A DNA stretch of 64,000 bases, taken from positions 1-64,000 of the forward strand of contig URFH01000001.1 in assembly GCA_900547155.1 (NCBI GenBank), read 5' to 3'. The notes under the pieces were generated by a model, which was not told the DNA's origin, did no database searches, and worked only from the letters and a program-made list of their open reading frames with translations. The stretch is from an uncultured bacterium. GTDB taxonomy: Bacteria > Cyanobacteriota > Vampirovibrionia > Gastranaerophilales > Gastranaerophilaceae. Positions 1 to 8,523 of this stretch are shown one piece after another (within the stretch, counting starts at the first letter, position 1; every line of letters begins with the position of its first letter). Made by a program: the position numbers and the translations under genes.

Positions 1-224
1 CAGGGCTTAATTTTTGAAACAATTTTGTTATTGCCCATCTAATTATTTAATGCCCGTTTTTTGGTGGTTTCTAACATCTGGAGGGTGGGATTGTTACATT
101 TGTTTACATATTTAGATAAAATCCCCCTGTTTTCTAACTAAAATATTGCGGTATAAAAATTATTTTTTTGAGTTAATATGTAGGTGTAAAAGTATCGTCA
201 AAAACAATACATGAGGAATATATT

Positions 225-1046
225 ATGTGGGATTACACAGAAAAAGTAATGGATCATTATAAAAACCCCAGAAATGTCGGGGAAATCGAGAATGCGGACG
301 CCATAGGCGAGGCAGGTTCGCTTGCATGCGGCGACGCGTTGAAGCTTTATCTGAAAGTGGATAAAGACGGCATAATCACGGACGCAAAATTCCAGACTTT
401 CGGCTGCGGCTCTGCAGTTGCAAGCTCAAGCATTTTGACAGAAATGGTTATCGGAAAACATATTGATGAAGCAAAAAAAATCACAAACCAGCAGATTGCG
501 GACGCTCTGGGCGGGCTTCCTCCGGAAAAAATGCACTGCTCGGTTATGGGGCATGACGCGCTTGAGGCTGCAATTGCAAATTATTACGGCGAAGAATACG
601 TTGAGCCTGAAGATGAAAAGATTCTTTGCCGCTGTTATCACGTAACAGAAAAGCATTTGCGCCAGATTATTGAAGAAAATCACCTCAAAGACCTTGAAGA
701 CGTCATGAATTATGCAAAAGCCGGCGGCGCATGCGGACATTGCCATCAGGCAATTCAAAAATTGCTCGACGAATACAATATTGAACGCCCGAAGCTTGAT
801 ATTTCGAGCATTTCAACGACGCAGCTAATTTTAAAGGTCAACAATGTTATAGAAAAATATATTTCCAACGAGTTAAGAAAAGACGGCGGGGATATTGAGC
901 TCATTGATGTTAAGGAGAACAAAGTTTACGTTTCCTTAAAAGGAAGCTGCAAATCCTGCAAATTTTCATCAAACACGCTCAAAAACTTTGTGGAAGCTTC
1001 TTTGAAAGAGCATATTTCGCCTGACATTGAAGTCGTAGAGGTATAA
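225..1046 (+). CDS. nifU: NifU-type Fe-S cluster scaffold protein
   Basis: This is a full three-domain NifU of 273 residues that assembles iron-sulfur clusters in the cytoplasm. The N-terminal IscU-like domain carries the three scaffold cysteines C35, C61 and C105. A central BFD-type [2Fe-2S] domain has C135, C137, C170 and C173. The C-terminal Nfu-like domain has the C242-x2-C245 pair. The ATG follows a clear GAGGA ribosome site. nifS starts 2 nt after the stop, so the two are co-transcribed. No other nif genes are visible, which fits the housekeeping NIF-type system of anaerobes such as epsilonproteobacteria rather than nitrogen fixation. Family assignment is secure; the housekeeping role is inference. 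Confidence 0.96.
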   Translation: MWDYTEKVMDHYKNPRNVGEIENADAIGEAGSLACGDALKLYLKVDKDGIITDAKFQTFGCGSAVASSSILTEMVIGKHIDEAKKITNQQIADALGGLPPEKMHCSVMGHDALEAAIANYYGEEYVEPEDEKILCRCYHVTEKHLRQIIEENHLKDLEDVMNYAKAGGACGHCHQAIQKLLDEYNIERPKLDISSISTTQLILKVNNVIEKYISNELRKDGGDIELIDVKENKVYVSLKGSCKSCKFSSNTLKNFVEASLKEHISPDIEVVEV

Positions 1047-1048
1047 AA

Positions 1049-2245
1049 ATGACAGAAAAAATAGTTTATTTAGACAATAATGCAACAACAAAGATTGACC
1101 CGATTGCGCTTGAGGCCATGCTTCCTTATTTTTGCGAATTTTACGGAAATCCGTCTAGCACGCACGAATTTGGCGGAAAAGTTTCTTATGCAATCAAAGA
1201 AGCCAGAGAATCTGTGCGCGACCTGCTGGGTGCAAAGGATGAAAAGGAAATTATTTTCACCGGTTCGGGCTCGGAAAGCGCAAACATGGCGATAAGAGGG
1301 GTTCTTGAGGCGAACAAGAACAAAAAACACATCATCACGACCAAAGTTGAGCACCCATGCGTTCTCAATGTTTACAAATATTTTGAAAAACAGGGTTATG
1401 AGGTTACTTATCTGAACGTTGACAGCGAGGGGAACCTTGACCTTAACGAATTGAGCGAGGCAGTCAACGAAGAAACCGCGCTGGTCAGCATGATGATGGC
1501 AAACAACGAAACCGGCGTGATTTTCCCTTATGAAAAAGCGGCTTCAATTGTAAAAAGCAAAAATCCTAAAACAAAAGTGTTCATAGATGCCGTTCAGGGT
1601 GCAGGGAAAATCCCGATTGACGTCAAAAATACGCAGGTTGACCTTATGGGCATTGCGGGGCACAAAATCCATGCGCCAAAAGGCGTAGGAGCGCTATACA
1701 TCAAAACCGGTACGCTTTTGCCGGCATTGATTATCGGCGGCCATCAGGAACGAGGCAAAAGAGCCGGCACAGAAAACGTTACGAGCATTATCGGGCTGGG
1801 CGTTGCAGCAAAACTCGCCAAAGAAGCGCTACACGACGAAGCAACAAGGGTTGCGGCCCTGCGTGACAAGCTGGAAAAAGGAATTCTTTCCACAATTTAC
1901 AATGCACGCGTAAACGGCTCCACGGCAAACAGAGTTCCCAACACCACGAACATCGGTTTTCAATATATTGAGGGCGAATTGATTCTTCTTCACCTCAATG
2001 ACCTCGGAATTTGCGCAAGTTCGGGAAGTGCCTGCACCTCCGGAAGTTTGGAGCCCAGCCATGTACTAAAATCAATGGGCGTGCCGTTCACAGCGCTTCA
2101 TGGCAGCATACGTTTCAGCCTCAGCAGGTTCACAACGGAAGAAGAAATTGATTACACGCTGAAAGTGCTTCCCGACGTGATTTTCAAGCTGAATAAAATC
2201 TCGCCTTATCAAAAAGAGCTGGCTGCCTTGAAAGAAAAACGGTAA
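1049..2245 (+). CDS. nifS: Cysteine desulfurase NifS
   Basis: This is a class V aminotransferase-fold, PLP-dependent enzyme of 398 residues that takes sulfur from cysteine and passes it to NifU. K206 in the GHKIHAPKG motif is the PLP lysine. C329 in the SSGSACTSG loop is the persulfide cysteine. The loop is the short NifS/IscS type rather than the SufS type. The N-terminal YLDNNATTK motif is intact. It forms an operon with nifU. Length matches the family. Confidence 0.97.
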   Translation: MTEKIVYLDNNATTKIDPIALEAMLPYFCEFYGNPSSTHEFGGKVSYAIKEARESVRDLLGAKDEKEIIFTGSGSESANMAIRGVLEANKNKKHIITTKVEHPCVLNVYKYFEKQGYEVTYLNVDSEGNLDLNELSEAVNEETALVSMMMANNETGVIFPYEKAASIVKSKNPKTKVFIDAVQGAGKIPIDVKNTQVDLMGIAGHKIHAPKGVGALYIKTGTLLPALIIGGHQERGKRAGTENVTSIIGLGVAAKLAKEALHDEATRVAALRDKLEKGILSTIYNARVNGSTANRVPNTTNIGFQYIEGELILLHLNDLGICASSGSACTSGSLEPSHVLKSMGVPFTALHGSIRFSLSRFTTEEEIDYTLKVLPDVIFKLNKISPYQKELAALKEKR

Positions 2246-2337
2246 TTTTTTGCGATTTTGTGCGCAGAAAACCATTTTTGCACTTTTGCAAGGCACGCGG
2301 AGCGGAATTCTTCATATTTAAATGAAAAAATTACACG

Positions 2338-2388
2338 ATTCCCCTATAATCCCCCGCTCATGCGGCGCCGGAGGGGGAATTTTTCATC
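2338..2388. terminator. Probable bidirectional terminator between convergent genes
   Basis: A GC-rich imperfect hairpin (CCCCC near 2351 pairing with GGGGG near 2376, inside matching TTCCCC/GGGGAA flanks) is followed by a T run on the plus strand. It lies between the convergent nifS and the 2384-2935 gene. Confidence 0.5.
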
Positions 2389-2935
2389 GTTTAATATAAA
2401 TAAGCGTTTCGAGGTTGCAATCAATATCGCCGTAGATAAATCTCACGGTATTTTCGTCGTTTTCTATCATTTTTGCGTAGTTCAGGGTTTTCTGGTTAAA
2501 ATCGTTGTCGGTTTTATTGGATTTGACGCGTGCAATGAGGGAATTGCCCTGATAAAAATTCATAAAATATTCGTGCGGCTTTTTAACTGACATTATTCTG
2601 TAAAAACCAGTGGGAATCTCCTGTCCGTCCTGCGTGACAAGGTCTGTAGGAACAAGAATTGTCGGATAAGTTTCGTACAATTCTTTAAAAATTTGAACAT
2701 TTCCGAACGATTCATCCTCGGGTGTGCGGGATTCGCCTTTTATTTTTGGCTTTTCTTTTTTCTTTTTTTCAAAACGCTGCATTACCTTTTCAAATTCGTC
2801 TTTTGTCACTGTTTTTTGCTGGCTTTTTGCAGCTTCGTCAATTTTTATATAATCGTCCCATTCGCCTATATCGTCGCAATACGCGGCGCTTGCACAAAAA
2901 ATCAGAGCTGTTATCAGGAGAAAAATTTTCTTCAT
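2384..2935 (-). CDS. Secreted or periplasmic protein of unknown function
   Basis: I do not recognise this 183-residue protein. Residues 1-20 form a clear Sec signal peptide (KK, hydrophobic core, AAYC-D), which could also be a lipoprotein-like cleavage region because of the Cys. A lysine/glutamate-rich charged stretch spans about residues 45-70, and a compact C-terminal half probably folds as a beta-rich domain. No Shine-Dalgarno precedes the ATG. A TATTAT hexamer at 2942-2947 sits 6 nt upstream, so the mRNA is probably leaderless. Function is unknown; an exported location is well supported. Confidence 0.7.
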   Translation of the reverse strand: MKKIFLLITALIFCASAAYCDDIGEWDDYIKIDEAAKSQQKTVTKDEFEKVMQRFEKKKKEKPKIKGESRTPEDESFGNVQIFKELYETYPTILVPTDLVTQDGQEIPTGFYRIMSVKKPHEYFMNFYQGNSLIARVKSNKTDNDFNQKTLNYAKMIENDENTVRFIYGDIDCNLETLIYIKR

Positions 2936-3076
2936 ATTTATATAATAATGATTTTTTAGCCAACGTAAAGGTTAAAATAGAGGATTTTTGTATCAAAATA
3001 TTATTTTTTTATCAACAGAGAGTAAAAATTTTCATATTTTGTTTTAAAATAAAAAAATCACAATCAGGAGAACACT

Positions 3077-3448
3077 ATGCCATCAGTAAAATTAACAAAA
3101 TTAACAATTCCCGTTGATTGCGCAAAAATATCGCCCAATCTAAAACTAACAAGAAACTACCTGCAAAAAGCAGGCGAAGAAAAGGATTATATTGTTTATC
3201 ATGTAATTGACAAGGGCAGCGCCAGGGCTGAATTGTCTTTAAAAACACTGGAAAACGGCACCAAATTTGTTTCTTACTACAAAAACCCCACTGACAGGTT
3301 TTCTGCAGCAATGGCGCCGGACGGAACACTAAAATCATTCAAAATGACAGGAATAGTCAACGGAACAGAGAAAAATCCACCCGATATGATTCAAAAATTT
3401 GCAACACAAATGGACAGAATGATGAACCTGTTCAAAATCAAAAAATAG
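3077..3448 (+). CDS. Small conserved hypothetical protein
   Basis: This is a 123-residue soluble protein that I do not recognise, with neither a signal peptide nor a membrane segment. The start is set by AGGAGA 7 nt upstream of the ATG. The sequence alternates short beta-like stretches (ELSLKTLENGTKFVSYY) with a basic C-terminus ending in lysines. It is a single-gene unit closed by an intrinsic terminator directly after the stop. Codon use is like that of its neighbours. Confidence 0.7.
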   Translation: MPSVKLTKLTIPVDCAKISPNLKLTRNYLQKAGEEKDYIVYHVIDKGSARAELSLKTLENGTKFVSYYKNPTDRFSAAMAPDGTLKSFKMTGIVNGTEKNPPDMIQKFATQMDRMMNLFKIKK

Positions 3449-3452
3449 CAGC

Positions 3453-3483
3453 AAAAAGCCGCCTTATTCGGGCGGCTTTTTTT
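3453..3483 (+). terminator. Intrinsic terminator
   Basis: A strong hairpin (AAAAGCCGCC pairing with GGCGGCTTTT, 8-nt loop) followed by a T run closes the 3077-3448 gene. Confidence 0.9.
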
Positions 3484-3505
3484 ACTTTATGCATTGACAA
3501 TTTAA

Positions 3506-4054
3506 TTATGAAAAGTATCTTTTCAAAAGTCCTGCAAAAGCCTGTCCATGACGGGCTTCGTCTTTGCACATTTCGTGAACTGTGTCATGAATTGCATCAA
3601 GGTTAAGCTCTTTTGCGCGTGAAGCAATCGCTTTTTTAGCTGCGCAAGCGCCGCATTCAGCATCTACACGCATTTGCAGGTTTTTCTTTGTTGAATCAGT
3701 AACAACTTCGCCCAGAAGTTCTGCGAATTTTGCAGCATGTTCTGCTTCTTCCCAGGCAATTCTTTTATAAGCCTCTGCAACTTCCGGATAGCCCTCTCTG
3801 TCCGCCTGTCTGGACATAGCAAGGTACATACCGACTTCAGTGCATTCGCCCTGGAAGTGTTCTTTCAGCCCCTGAAGAACTTCAGCGTCAACGCCCTGAC
3901 CTACGCCGATTCTATGTTCATCAGCCCATCCTTGAGCCTGATTTTCGTCTTGTTTTTTGAATTTATCAGCAGGAGCACCGCATAATGGGCATGCTACCGG
4001 CGGATTGTCGCCTTCGTGAACGTAACCGCAAATTGTGCATACAAATTTTGCCAT
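3506..4054 (-). CDS. rbr: Reverse rubrerythrin (NADH peroxidase type)
   Basis: The protein has 182 residues. An N-terminal rubredoxin domain binds iron through C6, C9, C22 and C25, followed by a ferritin-like di-iron domain with ExxH motifs ([18 protein letters not shown]). This inverted order defines reverse rubrerythrins of anaerobes, which reduce hydrogen peroxide with electrons from NADH. It is a single gene with a good GAGG ribosome site. The promoter carries a near-perfect PerR/Fur-like palindrome (separate entry), so peroxide or iron control is likely. Fold and role are secure; the electron donor is inferred. Confidence 0.93.
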   Translation of the reverse strand: MAKFVCTICGYVHEGDNPPVACPLCGAPADKFKKQDENQAQGWADEHRIGVGQGVDAEVLQGLKEHFQGECTEVGMYLAMSRQADREGYPEVAEAYKRIAWEEAEHAAKFAELLGEVVTDSTKKNLQMRVDAECGACAAKKAIASRAKELNLDAIHDTVHEMCKDEARHGQAFAGLLKRYFS

Positions 4055-4089
4055 AATTTACCTCTTTCTTTTCATACTTGTTTAGTAGG

Positions 4090-4144
4090 TTATTAGGAAT
4101 CATTCCTAATAAGTTTATTATACACGTTATTATTTTTTTTGCAA
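4090..4144 (-). promoter_or_regulatory. Rubrerythrin promoter with 23-bp perfect palindromic operator
   Basis: On the minus strand TTGCAA (4139-4144) and TATAAT (4117-4122) are 16 bp apart. Immediately downstream, 4090-4112 is an 11-1-11 perfect inverted repeat (TTATTAGGAAT, one base, then its complement). Its core matches the 7-1-7 architecture of PerR/Fur boxes. Its position over the start point predicts repression. The identity of the regulator is inference. Confidence 0.75.
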
Positions 4145-4354
4145 GCAGAAAATTAAAAAATTTATGTACAATTACATATAAAATTGAAAATCGCCCCTTA
4201 CCCGGCCTGGGGAGGGAGTAGGCGTTGAAATACGTTAATATTGCTTACGAATGAGGATGGGGAGTGACCTTAAACCATCTTGAAAGCGCAAATTTTCCAT
4301 TTTTGCACGATTTTGCGGTGGGAATCGTTTCACTTTTCTCACCCTACAGTTTTC

Positions 4355-4456
4355 GTCACCCTGAACTTGGTTCAGGGCCGCAGGGGCGTGGCTTATCAAC
4401 TTCAATCTGGCGATTCCGAAATAAATTCGGAATGACGGCACGATTTTCGTCACCCG
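4355..4456. repeat. CACCCTGAAC palindromic intergenic repeat, composite copy
   Basis: The first half (4355-4381) is the widespread CACCCTGAAC...TTCAGGG hairpin. The second half (4399-4456) reads CTTCAATCTGGCGAT, a CCGAA/TTCGG hairpin, ATGACGG and again GTCACCC. The same composite occurs at 62858-63064 with a different hairpin. The 4055-4470 gap holds this repeat, the rubrerythrin promoter and a GC-rich stretch near 4195, and no convincing gene. Confidence 0.75.
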
Positions 4457-4470
4457 GGAATTAAACAACC

Positions 4471-5133
4471 TTAAAATCGCTCCCCACCCAAAAGGCTCTG
4501 TGCAATGCAAATATCAGCAGGCGTGGTGATTTTCAAATTTGAATAATGCCCCTCAACAACATAAACCTCATGCCCGAGCGCCTCAAGCATGCCGGAATCA
4601 TCCGAAAAAGAGCCGCCTGCGAGCTTTTTATGGGCGTTAAATATGAGTTCGTAATCAAAAATCTGCGGGGTTTGCACGCACCATAAGCTGCTTCTTTCCG
4701 GAGTTTCAATTATTTTGCCGTTTTCATCAGCTTTTTTAATTGTGTCGGTAGCTTTCACGGCAAGAATCGCAGCTCCGGTTTCCGCTGCTTTTTCAAGGCA
4801 TTTTTTTATATCCTCCACCATCACAAGCGGCCGTGCAGCGTCATGAATTGCAACAAAATCAGGGTTATCGCAGGCTTTCAGGGCGTTGAACACAGATTCC
4901 TGACGGGTTGAGCCGCCTTTTACTATTTTCAAAGCAGGAATTCCCCCGGTAAGCCTTTTTGCCTCAGGAATAAAGGGTTCCGAGGCGGAAAGTATAATTT
5001 CTGACGGGTTCAGCGGAAGAAATTTCCCGATTGAATGCAAAAAGACCTCTTTTCCGTTGAGTTTTTCTAAAAGCTTGTTCGACCCGAACCTGACCGAGGA
5101 GCCGCCCGCCGTAATTATTACCGATAATTTCAT
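4471..5133 (-). CDS. ispD: 2-C-methyl-D-erythritol 4-phosphate cytidylyltransferase
   Basis: The enzyme transfers CMP to methylerythritol phosphate in the MEP isoprenoid pathway. The N-terminal VIITAGGSSVRFGSNK is the nucleotide-binding loop, and VAIHDAARPLV plus the later TPQIFDY and TDDxG-like SDDSGM motifs are family hallmarks. I start at the ATG at 5133, seven bases after the thiL stop with AGGTG in front; a longer frame to 5184 would overlap thiL and add unrelated residues. The resulting 220 residues match the family length. It is co-transcribed with thiL. Confidence 0.93.
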   Translation of the reverse strand: MKLSVIITAGGSSVRFGSNKLLEKLNGKEVFLHSIGKFLPLNPSEIILSASEPFIPEAKRLTGGIPALKIVKGGSTRQESVFNALKACDNPDFVAIHDAARPLVMVEDIKKCLEKAAETGAAILAVKATDTIKKADENGKIIETPERSSLWCVQTPQIFDYELIFNAHKKLAGGSFSDDSGMLEALGHEVYVVEGHYSNLKITTPADICIAQSLLGGERF

Positions 5134-5140
5134 AACACCT

Positions 5141-6079
5141 CTATTTAAAATGGTTAAAACTTCTTTCTCCGAGAGTTTTTTCATCTATAACCGTTTTGCT
5201 GTTTCCGAAATTAATTATAACAGAAGAATTTCCGGTTTTTTCAACAACTTTGCCGATTGGAAAGAACTTTTCAGGCGGAAGTTTTTTGAAAAATTCCCCG
5301 TTGACCGCGCCAACAAGCTCAAAATCCTCCCCGCCCCAGAAAATCAGCTCCTTAAACTCTTCCGGAAAATAATTTTTCAGCGCAGAATTATACGGAATAC
5401 TGTCAAAATCCGCTTCAATAGACGCATTGCTCTCATTTGCAATTTTAAACAGCGCATCCCCCAGCCCGTCCGACGAATCCATCAGGGCGAAATCAGAATC
5501 AGCGCAAACAGCGAGGATTTTGCCCTCCTCAATTTTGGGTTCCGGACAAAGGTGTTTTTTTGCAAATTCGTTCTCTTTGTCCGCATAAAAAAGCTTCAAA
5601 GCCGCAGCGCTTTCCCCGTGTCCGCCCGTAACAAAAACAATATCGCCGATTTGAGCGTTTGAACGCGAAACATTGAATTTTGAGATTTTTTTGCCGATTG
5701 CGCATACGGAAATTACGATTGAGCTGCCGCCGGTTAAATCTCCGCCCGTGACTTTGACGTTGTATTTATTGCAAATATCGTCAACTCCCGAATAAAAAGC
5801 CCTGACAAACTCCCCGCCTGCATAATGAGGCAAAGAAAGCGAAATCGAAACATACAATGGCTCCGAAGCAGCTGCTGCAAGGTCGGAAAGATTCACGGCA
5901 ATTGATTTATACCCCAAATCATAAGCGCTTGTTGTAGAAAGGCGGAAATGGACGTTTTCAACGAGCGTATCCTGCGTCAGATAGAGCCCGCTTTCTTGCA
6001 AAAAAGCGCAATCATCCCCGAGAAAGCTGTTATCAGTCAGAGTTTCGTGAATAATTTTCAGATAATCAAGTTCTTTCAT
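5141..6079 (-). CDS. thiL: Thiamine-monophosphate kinase
   Basis: ThiL (312 residues) phosphorylates thiamine phosphate to the active diphosphate. The family is shown by GDDCAF near residue 21, VNLSDLAAAASEP, the VTGGDLTGGSSIVIS motif, and ALMDSSDGLGDAL. It precedes ispD by 7 nt. There is no Shine-Dalgarno: an extended -10 (TGC TAAAAT, 6086-6094 on the complement) ends 6 nt before the ATG, so transcription probably begins at the start codon. Confidence 0.95.
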   Translation of the reverse strand: MKELDYLKIIHETLTDNSFLGDDCAFLQESGLYLTQDTLVENVHFRLSTTSAYDLGYKSIAVNLSDLAAAASEPLYVSISLSLPHYAGGEFVRAFYSGVDDICNKYNVKVTGGDLTGGSSIVISVCAIGKKISKFNVSRSNAQIGDIVFVTGGHGESAAALKLFYADKENEFAKKHLCPEPKIEEGKILAVCADSDFALMDSSDGLGDALFKIANESNASIEADFDSIPYNSALKNYFPEEFKELIFWGGEDFELVGAVNGEFFKKLPPEKFFPIGKVVEKTGNSSVIINFGNSKTVIDEKTLGERSFNHFK

Positions 6080-6085
6080 TACTTG

Positions 6086-6094
6086 ATTTTAGCA
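6086..6094 (-). promoter_or_regulatory. Extended -10 promoter giving a leaderless thiL mRNA
   Basis: On the minus strand TGCTAAAAT lies exactly 6 nt upstream of the thiL ATG with no ribosome site between. This is one of at least seven such arrangements in the window. Confidence 0.6.
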
Positions 6095-6100
6095 TGGATA

Positions 6101-6814
6101 CTATTTTGCAGGCATATTCAAAAATTGTGCATACAAATCAGCAAAAACCATCACCACATAAAACCCTAAAAACGGCAAAAGCAGCGAGGTCATGCCATGC
6201 ATAGAAAGAAGTCCCGAAAGAATAAATCCGCCGAGCCCTATTGCCACGCAATAACCGTAGAGTGCAAAATATTCCTTATATTTGCCTTTTAACAGCCAAA
6301 AAGCACGTTTATAGCTAAAGAAAGCCTTTACGCGCAGGCGGGTTGCAAAATTAAGCGAGAACGGCAGGTAAATTGCAAAAAACAAAATCATAACAAGCAT
6401 GCCAACCGCATAAACAAGCGGGTTATGGAAATTCGGCCTGAAAAGATAGCAAAATCCCCCGGCAACAAGCGCATAAGGCAGCGCAAAAATCGCCATACCC
6501 ACATACGCTTTCAAACCGTTATGCATATAAGTCCAGAACTTATGCCAATCAGGCAGTTTTTCTGCATCATGCACAACATTATTGTGCACCGCCTTATAAA
6601 AATAGCCTTTAACAGCAAGATAAATAACAACAGAAACAACAGCAAAAACCAGCATCCAGCCGTAATTAGCAGGGTTCTGGAAAGCACGCTTTATTCCGGG
6701 AAAACAGGTCGAAAAAGTGGGAAAGACAAGCAAAAAAGACCCTATTGCCCATTTTGTAAAAAAGTCTGCGTCGCTCCACACGTAAGTGAATGCCTGTTTT
6801 AAGTCGTATCCCAC
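6101..6814 (-). CDS. Polytopic membrane protein, DUF4013-like
   Basis: The protein has about 237 residues and six or so hydrophobic segments spread over its length, with an amphipathic N-terminus (YDLKQAFTYVW). Layout and the C-terminal pattern (VVMVFADLYAQFL) resemble DUF4013 membrane proteins of unknown function. The start is probably the GTG at 6814: AGGAG lies 7 nt before it, and an ATG at 6841 would sit inside the likely promoter TATAAT. It is a paralogue of the next gene upstream. Export or lipid-related roles would be speculation. Confidence 0.7.
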   Translation of the reverse strand: MGYDLKQAFTYVWSDADFFTKWAIGSFLLVFPTFSTCFPGIKRAFQNPANYGWMLVFAVVSVVIYLAVKGYFYKAVHNNVVHDAEKLPDWHKFWTYMHNGLKAYVGMAIFALPYALVAGGFCYLFRPNFHNPLVYAVGMLVMILFFAIYLPFSLNFATRLRVKAFFSYKRAFWLLKGKYKEYFALYGYCVAIGLGGFILSGLLSMHGMTSLLLPFLGFYVVMVFADLYAQFLNMPAK

Positions 6815-6889
6815 GGCACTGCTCCTATTTATAATAAACACATTATTATTATAGCGCTTTTTTGAAAAAAGTTCAGTACATTATTTGAA

Positions 6890-7669
6890 TTATTCAACTT
6901 CGTCCATTGAATAGGACTTTTTTGCCCACTGTGAAAGCAAATCCACATATATTGTCATAATATAAAAGACCGGTGAGCTGATTAACAAAATTAACAAATA
7001 CGAGAAAGGCCCCGCAGTTTTAGCAGCAACGGAAATCCATACCCAGAAAGTCATTAAAGCGAATACGACAAGCGCAAACACAAGAAAAGTCACAAAATTC
7101 CCCGCCAGGCTGTAATATCCTTTAACAAGGTTAAAGAAATCTCTGAATTTCAGCCTTTTTGCAAAAACAGCGGTTTGCAAAATAGAAACAAAAACAAAAA
7201 CAAACCATCCCAATAATACCAGAGCCCGAATTACCCCCCCGAGAGGAGAATTGCCGGCCGCAGGATTAACAGAAATCATATAAAAATACACATAAATCAA
7301 TAATCCATTGAACATAAAAGCAGGAATCCCGAGGAGAATATTCGATAAAACGAGCTTGAAGCCTTTGACAAAATAGTTATAGACTTCACTCCAGCGGGGC
7401 ATTTCACGGTTGTTTATTTTATTATGCAAAAAAGCAAGCAAATAACACAGCACAACAAACAAAACAGCAAAACCTGCGATGAGATTCAATGAAACCAGCG
7501 GGTTCTGGGACGCAGAGCCGGCTGCTCCTGAAATATTTGAGTTGTGCCTGAAGCTGAAAGTAGAAAGAAAATTAGCCAGCATTACAAGAAAAGTTCCAAT
7601 GAACAACTTTTCTCTGAAATCTTTCTCTTTTGTAACGGAAATTGCTGCTTCTTTTATATCAAACAACAT
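6890..7669 (-). CDS. Polytopic membrane protein, paralogue of the 6101-6814 gene
   Basis: The protein has 259 residues with five or six predicted membrane spans and the same overall plan as its neighbour. Both have an amphipathic start, a hydrophilic loop before the middle spans (NREMPRWSEVYNYFVKGFKLVL versus a similar WHKFWTYMHNGLKAYV), and a closing segment ending YVDLLSQWAKK. The duplication suggests two subunits of one complex, which is inference. It starts 17 nt after ribH and is preceded by GGGG, so it is likely in the ribH transcript. Confidence 0.7.
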   Translation of the reverse strand: MLFDIKEAAISVTKEKDFREKLFIGTFLVMLANFLSTFSFRHNSNISGAAGSASQNPLVSLNLIAGFAVLFVVLCYLLAFLHNKINNREMPRWSEVYNYFVKGFKLVLSNILLGIPAFMFNGLLIYVYFYMISVNPAAGNSPLGGVIRALVLLGWFVFVFVSILQTAVFAKRLKFRDFFNLVKGYYSLAGNFVTFLVFALVVFALMTFWVWISVAAKTAGPFSYLLILLISSPVFYIMTIYVDLLSQWAKKSYSMDEVE

Positions 7670-7686
7670 AAAATGCCCCCTGTTAG

Positions 7687-8250
7687 TTACTTATCAGCTT
7701 CTTTTTTTGCAGTTTCCTGAGCCTGCGCTTTAGGTGCAGCAGGTGTCTTCGGGGTTTCTGCCGGAGTGCTGAGATAAGCGGGTGAATTAAGGAAACCTTG
7801 AAGATTTGCCATTTCGATTGCTGTTTTAGCGGCGTCAGAACCTTTATTTCCGCCTTTTGTACCGGCTCTTTCAATTGCCTGCTCAAGATTTTCCGTCGTA
7901 AGAACGCCGAATATCACAGGAATACCCGTTTCCAGAGCAACCTGCGCAATTCCTTTGGCGAGTTCGCCTGCAACGTAGTCATAATGGTCGGTTGCACCTT
8001 TAATAACAGCGCCGAGGGTTATAATTGCTGCATATTTTTTGGAATTAGCTGCTTTTTTGGCAATCAAAGGGATTTCAAAAGCGCCTGGTGTCCAGATTAT
8101 GTCAATTGCCCCGTCCGGCACGCCATGTCTGACAAGTTCGTCAATAGCGCCTGACAAAAGTTTTGAGCCGATAAACTCGTTAAATCTCGAAATAATAATG
8201 CAATATTTTTCTCCGCCTGCAATAAGGCTTCCCTGAATTATGTTAGCCAT
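7687..8250 (-). CDS. ribH: 6,7-dimethyl-8-ribityllumazine synthase with C-terminal tail
   Basis: RibH condenses aminoribitylaminouracil with butanone phosphate, the penultimate riboflavin step. Residues 1-150 are typical, with [29 protein letters not shown] and [11 protein letters not shown]. About 35 extra residues at the C-terminus are Ala/Pro/Lys-rich and low complexity, which is unusual for this capsid-forming enzyme. GAGGT precedes the ATG. A perfect 9-3-9 palindrome lies just upstream of it. No other rib biosynthesis gene is adjacent. Confidence 0.95.
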   Translation of the reverse strand: MANIIQGSLIAGGEKYCIIISRFNEFIGSKLLSGAIDELVRHGVPDGAIDIIWTPGAFEIPLIAKKAANSKKYAAIITLGAVIKGATDHYDYVAGELAKGIAQVALETGIPVIFGVLTTENLEQAIERAGTKGGNKGSDAAKTAIEMANLQGFLNSPAYLSTPAETPKTPAAPKAQAQETAKKEADK

Positions 8251-8268
8251 AAACTACCTCTTTCTTTT

Positions 8269-8289
8269 ATTTGTACATTTTGTACAAAT
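8269..8289. promoter_or_regulatory. Perfect 9-3-9 palindrome upstream of ribH
   Basis: ATTTGTACA, TTT, TGTACAAAT forms a perfect inverted repeat 18 nt upstream of the ribH start. Its position suits an operator. It resembles GTAC-type repressor sites, but the spacing does not fit NtcA (GTA-N8-TAC). The regulator is unknown. Confidence 0.5.
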
Positions 8290-8439
8290 TTTACAATAGA
8301 AATGCCTTTAAATAAAGATTTATTTCTTTATTTTTACAATAATTGCCCGACCGGCGCCCAACCGGGTAATATGAAGAATTTTTTCACCGGGTGAAAATCA
8401 TATCATCAAGAACCCCATTTGTATTACAGGAGAAAGAGA

Positions 8440-8523
8440 ATGTCAGATATCACAAAAATCAGCGCTGCCTATATTTTGTTTATTTACGGCGTTTTTATAA
8501 TATGCACAACTCTCATAATTTAG
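8440..8523 (+). CDS. Tiny single-span membrane protein (27 residues)
   Basis: This is a short frame with a strong ribosome site (AGGAG, 7-nt spacing) encoding a polar MSDITK start followed by about 20 hydrophobic residues ending in TTLII. It is one predicted transmembrane helix with almost no tail. Its stop overlaps the 3' end of the convergent ribF by 11 nt. The region upstream (8345-8430) contains a TTTTCA/TGAAAA hairpin around CCGGG, possibly a leader structure. No family is recognised; similar size and shape are known for small regulatory membrane proteins. Confidence 0.5.
   Translation: MSDITKISAAYILFIYGVFIICTTLII

Noticed and set aside
91-122. Promoter for nifU (TTGTTA ... TAAAAT)
   Set aside because: The spacing is about 20 bp and it lies over 100 nt from the start, so it is too weak to list; nothing else was recognised in positions 1-224.
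225-2245. Nitrogen fixation locus
   Set aside because: Only nifU and nifS are present; no nifHDK or assembly genes flank them, so a housekeeping role is more likely.
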